Made by a program: the position numbers and the translations under genes. Under the pieces are notes generated by a model. The model had not been told where the DNA came from. It saw nothing but the letters and a program-made list of their open reading frames with translations, and searched no databases. Positions 10,112-19,255 of a stretch of DNA of 64,000 bases are shown here, piece by piece. How positions within the stretch are numbered: the first letter of the stretch is position 1; each line of letters begins with the position of its first letter. This DNA is from Mesocentrotus franciscanus. Taxonomy: Eukaryota; Echinodermata; Echinoidea; Camarodonta; Strongylocentrotidae. The DNA lies in the NCBI GenBank assembly GCA_037976565.1, contig CP137668.1, positions 21,490,251 through 21,554,250 on the forward strand, read 5' to 3'.

Positions 10112-11789
10112 TTAGTTCCTCTCTCTTATTCGTAGTTTTCGAGTAAATGGCACTTTTATGTCTAGAACTGTCAATATCGCGAATACTGCCCTTTGAGATG
10201 TTTTTGTTCGTTTTTTTCCACCCAAATAGCAAATGACTTCCTAAAAAAGTATAATGGCGTCTCCCAATTTATATCATGATGCTCACATCATGATATATCT
10301 TTATGTCTTGATGTGAGGCACATCATGCTCTACAAAATCCTGTCATTGGTTCATGTCTCCCATTCTTATAGTTTTTGCGAAATTGGCAATATATCACGTG
10401 TCCATCTGTCAAAGTTGCGTATAGATCCTTTTCAGACGTTTTTGTTCGTTTTTCACCCAAATGGCAAATAACTTCCTTAAAAAGTATGACAGCGTCTCCC
10501 AATTTATATCATGATGTAGGACATGTCGTGCTAAACAAAATCCTGTAATTGGTTCATGTCTCCCATTTGTAGTTTTCGCGCAAATGGCAATATTATGTCT
10601 CGAACTGTCAATAGCGCGAATACTGCCATTTGAGTTGTTTTTGTTCATTTTTTCCACCCAAATGACAAATAACTTCCTAAAAAGTATAATGGCGTCTCCC
10701 AATTTATATCATGATGTTAGGCACATCATGCTCTACAAAACCCTATCATCGGTTCATGTCTCCCATTCTTATAGCTTTTGCGAAACTGGCAATATACCAT
10801 GTGTCGATCTGTCAAAGTCGCGTATAGCGCCTTTTGAGACGTTTTTGTTCGTTTTTCACCCAAATGGCAAATAACTTCCTTAAAAAAGTATGACAGTGTC
10901 TCCCAATTTACATCATTTACATCATGATGTAGGGCACGTCGTGCTATACAAAATCCTGTAATTGGTTCATGTCTCCCATTCGTAGATTTCGAGTAAATGG
11001 CAATTTTATGTGTAGAACTGTCAATAGCTCGAATAATGCCATTTTAACATTTTTGTTCGTTTTTCCCCCCAAATGGCAAATAACTTCCTTAAAAAGTAGA
11101 ATGGCGTCTTATTTTTATATCTTGATGTGAGGCACGTCATGCTCTACAAAATCATGTAATTGGTTCATATCTCCATTCTTAGTTTTTGGAAAACTGGCAG
11201 TATACCATGTGTCGATCTGTCTAAGGCGCGTATGGCGCCTTTTGAGACGTTTTTGTTCGTTTTTCACCTAAATGGCAAATAACTTCCTTTAAAAAGTATG
11301 ATAGGGTCTCCCAATTGATATCATGGTGTAGGGCAAGTCGTCTTCTACATGTACATGTTATTAGTTCATGTCTCCAATTTGTAGTTTTCGAGTAAATGGC
11401 ATTATACCATGTGTAGAACTGTCAATATCGCGAATACTGCCATTTGAGACGTTTTTGTTCGTTTTTCACCCAAATGGCAAATAACTTCCTTAAAAGTATG
11501 ATAGCGTCTCCCAATTTATATCATGATGTAGGTCACGTCGTCGTAATATACATGTATATGTAATTGGTTCCTGTCTCTTATTCGTAGTTTTCGAGTAAAT
11601 GGCAATATTATGTGTAGAACTGTCAATAGCTCGAATAATGCCATTTTAACGTTTTTGTTCGTTTTCGTTTTTTCCCCCCAACTGGCAAATAATTTCCTAA
11701 AAACGTATGATAGCGTCTCCCAGTTGATATCATGATTGTAAGGCACGGCGTGCACTACAATGACATGTGATTGGTTTATGTCTCCCATT
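10112..11789. repeat. Diverged edge of the satellite, two alternating monomer types
   Basis: Eight monomers are aligned by CACCCAAATGGC-like anchors near 10220, 10455, 10656, 10857, 11065, 11267, 11468 and 11685, spaced about 201-235 bp. Type B has GAACTGTCAATA and GCGAATACTGCC or close variants. Type A has CATCTGTCAAAG or GATCTGTCTAAG and GCGTATnGCGCCTTTTGAG. The order is B-A-B-A-B-A-B-B, a roughly 400-bp dimer. Homology to the core satellite further right is clear (TAGTTTTCGAGTAAATGGCA, TTTTTCACCCAAATGGC). Open frames here are incidental. Confidence 0.88.
10270..10297. repeat. Perfect 12-bp hairpin inside a satellite monomer
   Basis: TATATCATGATG and CATCATGATATA flank a 4-nt loop (CTCA). 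The hairpin lies in the monomer that is about 235 bp long and accounts for part of its extra length. Confidence 0.85.
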
Positions 11790-11874
11790 CAGGGGCGTCG
11801 CTACAGGGGGGTGTGGGGTGCGACCCCCCCACCTATCAGGATATTGTCGGTAAGCTTGCGCTGCCGTCGGGAAA

Positions 11875-12180
11875 ACTGAAAAAAGGGGGAGGGAAAAAAA
11901 AGAGAGGGAAAGAAAAAGAAAAGAAAGGAAAGGAAAAGAAAAGAAAGAAAAGAAAGGAAGAGAAGAGAAGAAGAAAGAGAAAAAAGAAAAAGAGAAAGGA
12001 GAAGAAAGAAAGGAAAAGAAAAGAAAGGAAAAGAAAGAGAAAGAAAGAAAAGAAAGAAAATAAGAAAAAAAGGGGGGGAAAGAGAAAATGAAACAAAAGA
12101 AACGGGGGTGAAAGAAAGGATGAGAGAGGAGGGGTGGGAGAAAGAAAGAGAGAGAGAGAAGGGAGGGAGGGGGAGGGGTT
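11875..12180 (+). repeat. 300-base almost pure purine tract
   Basis: The plus strand is almost entirely A and G (AAGAAAAG- and GAGAGA-type runs). A second, shorter tract lies at about 12335-12475. Such homopurine stretches can form triplex (H-DNA) and yield false lysine-rich or, on the other strand, phenylalanine/serine-rich open frames; those frames are not genes. Confidence 0.9.
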
Positions 12181-12626
12181 GTTGGGTGGAGTCATTTCAT
12201 CGAGGGAGCAAGAAAGATACGCATAGATATGTTGCTGTGTCGGGTCAGCTGCGTCGGTATTCTCGCTCGATCCTCGTGTACTATATCAATGCAGAAGTTT
12301 GAACTCGGTGAGATGTATATGTCGGTCAGCCGGCGAAAGAAAAGAAAGAAAAGGAGAAAAGGAAGAAAAAAAAGAGAAAATGAAACAAAGAAACAGGAGG
12401 ATGAAAGAAAGGAGAGAGAGGGTAAGAGCATGATAGAGGAGGGTGGGAGTAAGAGAGAGAGAGAGGGGGGAGGGGTTAATTGTTGGGTGGAGTCATCTCG
12501 TCGAGGAAGCAAGAAAGATGTTGCTGTGTCGGGTCAGCTGTGTCGGTTTTCTTGCTCGATCCTCGTGTACTATATCAATGCAGAACTTTGAACTCGGTGA
12601 GATGATAATGTTGGTCGGCCGGCGAA
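12081..12626. repeat. Internal tandem duplication of about 290 bp in the hAT element
   Basis: Copy 1 (12081-12337) and copy 2 (12373-12626) both run from AGAGAAAATGAAACAAA to a CCGGCGAA end. Shared landmarks are TTGTTGGGTGGAGTCAT, TGTTGCTGTGTCGGGTCAGC and CTATATCAATGCAGAA. The copies differ by small indels and substitutions. Confidence 0.88.
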
Positions 12627-13060
12627 CTATTTTTTCATACGAACTGTGACTCTTTATCCGCTGTGACGTCTTCGAGAGAGACTAAAACTATAATGTTTGT
12701 ATTTTCTCGAAGTTTCACCAGCAATCATTAAAAATGATTGTCAATTGTCATTGTCAACCTTACTATAATATTAGCAAAAGAAAAAAAGGAGCTCTTATCG
12801 ATTAAGAACCAAATAGTTACACAAAATGAATGTCCATTTATTAATATAGTTACGATGCTGACTAGTCTTGACGAAATTAACCGTATATTTATAAGGTCAA
12901 GGAAATAGGAAAAAGAATCCCCCGGCCCCCGGCCCCGGGTTTGTAGGATTTAATAATTTGTAGACATTGGCACATTGTATTTGTCGGTAATCGGTGGCTA
13001 GTTTTGTCGGTAATCGGTGGCCTCTACACCCCCACTGAAAAAGGTCTAGCGACGCCCCTG

Positions 13061-13160
13061 CTCCCATTCTTAGTTTTTGCGAAAATGGCATTATACCATG
13101 TGTAGAACTGTCAAAGGTGCGAATAGCCCCTTTTGAGACTTGTTTTTCTACGTTTTTCAC
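13061..13160. repeat. Diverged satellite piece between hAT and LINE
   Basis: This continues the monomer interrupted at 11789, starting with the duplicated CTCCCATT, and runs to CGTTTTTCACC, where the LINE begins. It mixes type A (TTAGTTTTTGCGAAAATGGC) and type B (GTAGAACTGTCAAAG) features. Confidence 0.85.
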
Positions 13161-14390
13161 CGAAAAGAAGGCTCGGGTAGTACCTATATTTAAATCTGGA
13201 GATATTTCCTCTTTGAATAATTACCACCCCATTTCAATATTACCCATCGTGAGTAAAATTATAGAAAGGGCCGTCTATCAACAACTCAGTGAATTCTTGG
13301 ACGAAAATCAATTATTACACCCTAATCAGTCTGGTTTTAGACCTAAACATTCAACAGCTACTGCCCTTGCAAAACTTGTAAATCAATGGTCTTTGAATAT
13401 TGATAACAATGAAATTTCTGGAGTTGCCTTCATAGATCTTCGGAAGGCTTTTGATACTGTTGACCATGAGCTACTTGTACATAAAATAGCTTGTATAGAT
13501 TGTAATAATAGGACTATTTATTGGGTCAAATCATATTTAGGTGATCGACAACAAGTGACCCAATTCAAAGGAGCCAAGTCGCATCCATCAACCATCAAAT
13601 TAGGTGTGCCACGAGGTTCAATTCTTGGTCCCCTTTTATTTTCAATTTATGTTAACAGTCTACCTGAATGTACTCCTGAAGGTATCATAGATTATGTATG
13701 CTGATGATACGCACTTACCGTCAGTGCAAATGATGCAACTGTTGTGGAAGAAAAATTAACTGTTGCATTAAATAGAGTCATGGCAGGGATTAAAGAAAAT
13801 CGTCTCGTTCTTAACACTGAAAAAACTTGTGTCATGATAATAGGCTCTCGTGCTAATCTCAGGAAAATTGAATCTTTCACCATTTCATTATGGGGCGTTC
13901 CCACTATCACGATTGGCGCCACGATTGAAATTGTGGTCTTAATCGTGATGTAATCGTGGTGATCCTATCAGATATTATCAGATCTTGAGGTCAGTCGTGG
14001 CAATCGTGTTGATCGTAGGAAATTTTGGACGGTTCAAAAATTTCTACGATCAACACGATTAATTGTCAATCGTGATCATCGCATCAGATCGTATTGGATC
14101 GTAATAAAACGCAACATATCGCATCTAATCGTGCTTCCTAATCGTGGTGATCGGGATCAACCTTAGAAAAGACAAACACCACGCTCTGTTGAGATGTGTT
14201 GCGATCTGCCACGACCTGTGACGCTCTGTCGGGTACCATTGCTCACGACCTGACACGAACGACTCAAGAGCAGATACAAGATGATACGAGTAGATGCGAG
14301 TAAATGCGAGTAGATACGAGAAGTCACGCTTTTACACGGACGTTTACGATCTGTTACGAGTTCTCGCGCCCAGTATATTTACACTTTCTC

Positions 14391-14620
14391 TCCTTCCTCT
14401 CTCTCTCTCTCTTTTTTAATCATATATCTCTCTCTCTCTCTCTCTCTTTCTCTCTCAACCACTTGTTTCTCATTCACTATCATTCTCTTTATAGTCCTTA
14501 ATCATAATAACTCCTTTTCCTTCACTCCATCAGCTTCTTCAACCTCACACTCTCTCCCTCTTGTTGTTAATATTCCTTCTCCCTCTCTCCCTCTCTCCTC
14601 TCTCTCTCTCTCTCTCTTCT
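14391..14620. repeat. CT microsatellite blocks in the Harbinger element
   Basis: Runs of CT dinucleotides at 14391-14456 and 14576-14620 are separated by a pyrimidine-rich stretch. Open frames across them are composition artefacts. Confidence 0.85.
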
Positions 14621-15125
14621 TATCAATCATGGAAGGTAATGTAAACATGTATACCATTAATTTGCAGACTTGAAATAGAAAGTTGTGTCCATACAATCAG
14701 AAGATGATAGATACCAACTTTATATATTTCGATAACATTATAGACATATATATACATACAGGTGTGACAATTTTGCAGTGTGTAAACTATAGTGCCATAC
14801 TATTAAGTATAAGGTCAAAAATAGCTTTTGTTCAGGTAACTGCTATTTAAACATCTTTTAAAATGTATTACATTATAGTTGATCTTTCACATGGAAGTTT
14901 TTTGTTGTTCTTGCACAGACATGGACAATGAAAGAGTTAAAATTCTCTCCCTTTTCTTTATCCATAAATATATGTCACCTATATTTAACAACTTTGCTGT
15001 AATTAACCTAAAATGAGTTTCCACTGCTCTAAAACATTGACTTAGAATAGTCAGTAAAAATAGAAAGAAAATCATGCATCTTCAATATCAATTTCCTGAA
15101 TTTTTCAAAAATAAAAATAAAAATA

Positions 15126-15940
15126 TCAAATATCATCCTCTCCACCTTCCGCGTCATGCAGCCTGGCCATCCTTTCCTGCCATGCGACCGCACCTTGTGG
15201 TGAGTTGAAGAAGGCCTTTAGGAGTTCCTTGTGATGATTTGCATCTGCTGTAGCTGAGTTGCGAGGTACAGAAGGTTGATTCACATCTAGCCAGTCCACA
15301 TGGTCCCTCCATGCTCCTGGGATGACATTCTGGTTTTCCGCCTCAACCATATCATTCACATTGATACCTGAATCTATTGGCCATGATACCGAAGGCATTT
15401 TTCACCACTCTTCTCCCCCTTGAGAGTCTGTAGTTGAAAATCCTCTCCTCCCTGGCCATCACTCTTCTTCCGTATGGCTTCATGGGGTAGTTCCTGAGTG
15501 CGAAGGCGTCACTGGCAGTTTCAGTCCAGTTGAGAGGGGTTGCCTGAAACTGGTGCGTCCCCTCTCGATTGCTGGGGGCACCCCCTGCAAGACTTCATCG
15601 AAGAGCTGTAGTGTTAATCTTGTGTAGTTTTGGAACACTATTGGATCTTCCAGCCTCAATTTGGTGTCTAGGAGGCTGGAGAACTGGCCAACTGTTGTCT
15701 CGTCTCCTCTGTGAGCCATGGTTGCACCCAGAACTGCCTGACTGCAGCTCTCCTGTACTTACGTGATTGGGGCTGTGGCTGGTCTGTACCGTCTGGCTGC
15801 TGCTCGTCTTCTTCCTCTCTGGCGATAATAATATAAGCATACAGTAATACTGCAAATGTCACGTTGTCATCATCCTCAACTCCTGTCATCATCAATGGTT
15901 GTGGGTTGTAGTGATCACTTTGTAGAAGTTCAAGAAACAA
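15126..15940 (-). pseudogene. Harbinger transposase remnant, catalytic core deleted
   Basis: The transposase would excise and insert the element. Reading the minus strand, the N-terminal part (15940-15668) has an acidic segment and then RQFWVQPWL, a block typical of animal Harbinger transposases. A frameshift near 15715 leads to a second frame with TKLRLEDPIVFQNYTRL and [10 protein letters not shown] (to about 15510). A third frame (15510-15352) has [16 protein letters not shown], then [17 protein letters not shown] followed by KNAFGI. The family normally has E where this K stands, in the block that carries the catalytic glutamate. The segment with the two catalytic aspartates between these pieces is missing. 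The C-terminal frame (15398-15126) shows NVIPGAWRDHVDW and FFNSPQGAVAWQ. At least three frame changes and the deletion make it inactive. Confidence 0.85.
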
Positions 15941-17404
15941 TGAAGTCCATGGTCAGTCGGCCTGTATATATATCCGTCGGGGTCCAATCGTAGCTCAAAT
16001 CCTGATCACTCTCGACCCTTATCGTGAAAGACATCGCAACCACAACCGTATACTGTCGCAACAGAGCGCATCGGTTCGTGATGAACGTATCGGAAGGTAT
16101 TCGAACGTATCTACACGTACCCGATCGTCCCAAATCGGGGACCCTGATCGTGATGATCGTGTCACATCGAGACCCAATCGTGGACTCAATCGGGACAATC
16201 ATATCGGAACGTATATGATCGTATCTGAACGGGAGACCAGATCGTGTCACCTGAAATTGACCAATCGTGACCATATCGCAACCAAGCGCACCAAATCGTA
16301 CCATAACGTATCGACTCGCATCACCTCGCATCCAAACCTAGCAATTCAGAGAATTTCCACGATCAGCTACGAATGGCCAATCGTGGGGTTCGTAACGGAT
16401 CGCACGACAGTGGGAACGCCCCATTAAATGGCAATTTGATCAAAAGAGTGCAATTCACCAAATGCTTCGGCCTTTTGATAGATGAAGAATTGAAATGGTC
16501 TAAACAAATCGAAAACGTAAGTAAACTTACCCAGAAAAACATTAGCATGATAAAGAGAGCATTGAGTTTTTCGCCTGAACAATCTTTAAAGTTACTTTAT
16601 AACAGTCTAGTGTTGCCACGGTTAGATTACTGCTCTGTTGTATGGTCAAACAGATTTCATTCCCATACAACTAAGCTGCAGAAAATTCAAAAGAGGGCCG
16701 CAAGAATAATATTGAACAAGACATATGAAACACCGTCGGCTGATTTTTTCACAAGTCTTAAATGGATCACACACAAACGGTTTGACTTAAGTCGCGTTAT
16801 GATGATATATAAATGCGTTCATAACTTAGCACCTTCTTACCTTTAGGTAGGCTTAATCAATCCTAATGATGTACATGAGCATCATACAAGGCAAATAGAC
16901 GGTGGATGTTTACGTGTGCCCAGATTTCACACTGAATGTTATAAGTGTAGCCCAATTGTTTCTTCTATATTTGAATGAAATAAGCTAGACAATTCGATGA
17001 GAATGGCTTCTTCTGTCAGTTCATTTAAGAGATTATTTAAACAAAGTTGTATTTTGTGAATAGCTCAGCCAAACATACACTACGTGCATGTTCTGTAATA
17101 TTAACATGATTGATTCACATAATTGCGACTTAATCTATATTTTTCTATTGACATTACATTTGAACTAGGTTAATAATATGCTATTGTTTTGCAAACAAGT
17201 ATTCGTTTGTGCCACGTCTATTATTGCTGTGTTATATCTTTCTAAATGTGCTATAGAATTTATTTTAACTGTTCTGTATAAACGTTATGCTTTTTGATGT
17301 AAATATGTTCATGTTTATTCAGGGCCCCATGGAAGACCACTACTTATTGGTGAATGGGCTACCCTGACAAAAGATTAGAAAAAAAAAAAAAAATAATAAT
17401 TAAA

Positions 17405-18346
17405 AAATTGCAAATAACTTCATAATTAAGTATGATAGCGCCTCCCGGTTTATATCATGATGTAGGGCACGTTGTCATCTACGCGTACATGTATTTGGTT
17501 CATCTGTCCCATTCGTAGTTTTCGAGTAAATGGCAATTTTATGTTAAGAGGTGAAAAGGCGCGTATTAGGCCTTTTGAGACATTTTTTCGTTTTTCACCC
17601 AAATGGCTATAATTTCCAAATTAAGAATGATAGCGCGTCCCGGTTGATATCATGGTGTAAGGCACGTCGTCCTCAACACGTACATGTAATTGGTTCATCT
17701 GTCCAATTCGTAGTTTTCGAGTAAATGGCAATTTTATGTTTAGAGGTGAAAAGGCGCGTATTAGGCCTTTTGAGACGTTTTTTCGTTTTCACCCAAATGG
17801 CTATAATTTCCAAATTAAGTATGATAGCGCGTCCCGGTTGATATCATGGTGTAAGGCACGTCGTCCTCAACACGTACATGTAATTGGTTCATCTGTCCAA
17901 TCCGTAGTTTTCGAGTAAATGGCAATTTTATGTTTAGAGGTGAAAAGGCGCGTATTAGGCCTTTTGAGACGTTTTTTCGTTTTTCACCCAAATGGCTATA
18001 ATTTCCAAATTAAGTATGATTGCGCGTCCCGGTTGATATCATGGTGTAAGGCACGTCGTCCTCAACACGTACATGTAATTGGTTCATCTGTCCAAATCGT
18101 AGTTTTCGAGTAAATGGCAATTTTATGTTTAGAGGTGAAATAGGCGCGTATTAGGCCTTTTGAGACGTTTTTTCGTTTTTCACCCAAATGGCTATAATTT
18201 CCAAATTAAGTATGATAGCGCGTCCCGGTTGATATCATGGTGTAAGGCACGTCGTCCTCAACACGTACATGTAATTGGTTCATCTGTCCAATTCGTAGTT
18301 TTCGAGTAAATGGCAATTTTATGTTTAAAGGGGAAAAAGGCGCGTA
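17405..18346. repeat. Satellite, intermediate to core type, about 5 monomers
   Basis: The first partial monomer (to about 17560) keeps edge features (GCAAATAACTTCATAATTAAG, GATGTAGGGCACG), while the following ones already match the core monomer (CAAATGGCTATAATTTCC, GATATCATGGTGTAAGGC) and have about the same length. The block ends in GCGCGTA, where the 6.2-kb element starts. Confidence 0.92.
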
Positions 18347-18369
18347 CACTCTAAAAAAAAACTGCTCAA

Positions 18370-18790
18370 TTTGAGTCAAAATGTTACTCTTTTGAGTGGT
18401 CAAAAGGGAACCACCCGACTTTTGAGTAAACTTTACTCAGCATGTGTTGAGTAACAAATCTACTCATCTGTTGAGTAAAAATATTACTCAATAAAAGACT
18501 AAATCTCTACTCAGTTTTAATGAGTCAACCTTTACTCAATATTTACTATTTACAATATAGTACTGGGTAGAAACGTAATCAACTCATGTCGAGTAAGAAA
18601 CTGCTCATGAGTTGAGCCAAATTTTACTCAATTAACGAGTACATGTTTTGACTCAAATTGTTTGAGCGATTTTTTGCTCAAATATTGAGTATGATGTTTT
18701 CTGGGTAACGCTTAGTTGCTCAATCAATATTGAGTAAAAACATGTACTAAGTTAAGTACATGTTTTAACTCAATACTGATTAAAACAAAG
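18370..18790. repeat. Left subterminal TTGAGTA/TACTCAA cluster
   Basis: More than a dozen copies of TTGAGTA, TTACTCA and close variants occur in both orientations. Similar clusters in other elements are transposase-binding arrays; that role is inferred here. Confidence 0.8.
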
Positions 18791-18894
18791 GTGGATTCAA
18801 CTATAGGGTTTTAACTTTTTGACTAAGGGTTTAACTAAACCGCTGATTAATAGTGTTCTTTTTTTTATAGCTGTTAAGTAACCATTATTTGTCA

Positions 18895-18924
18895 ATAGAG
18901 AATAGAGAATAGAGAATAGAGAAT
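18895..18924. repeat. AGAGAAT short tandem repeat
   Basis: Four copies of AGAGAAT separated by T or joined directly form a small microsatellite inside the 6.2-kb element. Confidence 0.8.
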
Positions 18925-19090
18925 ATAAACCATAATTTTGCCTGATTTCTAAATTAAGCATTGATTTGAAGTTCTTCACTCACACACTATGCAAATAACA
19001 TAAAGTCAACGACATTTTAAGTTCAGTAACATAATTTGTGGTCTTTAATTTCCCAAATCAGTTTGAATCACAGTGTAAACATACATGATA

Positions 19091-19240
19091 TTAAAAACCT
19101 CTTTTGTCTTCATCTTTTCTTTCTCTCTTCCTCACTTTGAATTCATAATTTGTTGTTAAATTATGGGCATGTTTTAAATGATGCCACACCTGCTTTATGG
19201 TGGAAAATTTCTGCAAACATTTCACACAGTTCAACACCAT
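19091..19240 (-). CDS. Small frame with a C2H2 zinc-finger signature
   Basis: The frame is 49 codons from ATG at 19240 (minus strand) to TAA at 19091. It starts MVLNCVKCLQKFSTIKQVW and continues HHLKHAH, which gives C-x2-C-x11-H-x3-H, close to the C2H2 zinc-finger pattern, followed by a lysine- and arginine-rich tail. It lies 16 bp downstream of the SAM frame's stop on the same strand. Zinc fingers of this type are often the DNA-binding N-terminus of transposon proteins. It could be the first exon of a longer protein whose remainder was lost, or a decayed remnant. The start was chosen because it is the only ATG before the cysteines. Function is inferred only from the motif. Confidence 0.45.
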   Translation of the reverse strand: MVLNCVKCLQKFSTIKQVWHHLKHAHNLTTNYEFKVRKRERKDEDKRGF

Positions 19241-19255
19241 ATTGCTTCTTACAAT

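Larger units (their letters stand above)
11790..13060. mobile_element. Second hAT-type non-autonomous element, in the satellite
   Basis: The termini are CAGGGGCGTCGCTA and its inverse TAGCGACGCCCCTG, flanked by the 8-bp direct repeat CTCCCATT (11782-11789 and 13061-13068), which is part of the satellite monomer. This is the hAT pattern. Inside are a long purine tract, an internal duplication of about 290 bp and, near the right end, a short tandem pair of TGTCGGTAATCGGTGGC (12982-13021). No transposase is present. Confidence 0.92.
13891..16423 (-). mobile_element. PIF/Harbinger element inserted in the LINE
   Basis: Terminal inverted repeats TGGGGCGTTCCCACT are perfect over 15 bp and are flanked by TTA (13888-13890 and 16424-16426), the usual 3-bp target of Harbinger. 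Removing the element plus one TTA restores the LINE frame. Both subterminal regions (about 13905-14350 and 15960-16400) are crowded with ATCGTG/CACGAT-like motifs. The minus strand carries a decayed transposase with an internal deletion. CT microsatellites lie at about 14390-14620. At 2533 bp it is shorter than typical autonomous copies. Confidence 0.92.
13161..17059 (+). pseudogene. LINE reverse transcriptase, frameshifted and interrupted
   Basis: The enzyme would copy LINE RNA at the nicked target. Visible blocks in order are VVPIFKSGD, SGFRPKHSTATAL, FIDLRKAFDTVDH (the first catalytic aspartate block, about 13425-13470), GVPRGSILGPLLF, and the catalytic Y-A-D-D at 13697-13708. A frameshift just before YADD ends the upstream frame in a stop at 13702-13704. 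The thumb starts NRLVLNTEKTCVMI and is cut by Harbinger at 13890; it resumes at 16427 in frame if one TTA copy is counted. The remainder has LLYNSLVLPRLDYCSVVW and KLQKIQKRAARII, then a stop at 16843-16845, and recognisable residues continue to FKRLFKQS near 17046. Endonuclease and ORF1 are absent because of the 5' truncation. Confidence 0.88.
13161..17404 (+). mobile_element. 5'-truncated LINE in the satellite, itself split by Harbinger
   Basis: The LINE starts inside a reverse transcriptase frame (KKARVVPIFKSGD) right after satellite sequence CGTTTTTCACC and ends with an A-rich tail at about 17379-17404, after which satellite resumes (GCAAATAACTTC). Without the Harbinger element (13891-16423) it is about 1.7 kb. 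The family is CR1/Jockey-like by its RT motifs. The 3' UTR includes AGGGCCCCATGGAAGACC near 17322. Junction positions are approximate to a few bases, and no clear target duplication is seen. Confidence 0.85.

Noticed and set aside
11771..12591. Lysine/arginine/glutamate-rich and phenylalanine/serine-rich open frames
   Set aside because: They are produced by the homopurine tract and have no conserved pattern.
15569..15766. Plus-strand frame in the Harbinger element
   Set aside because: It is the complement of the minus-strand transposase, which has family motifs.
16024..16427. Open frames at the right side of Harbinger
   Set aside because: They come from the repeated ATCGTG/CACGAT words and match no protein pattern.
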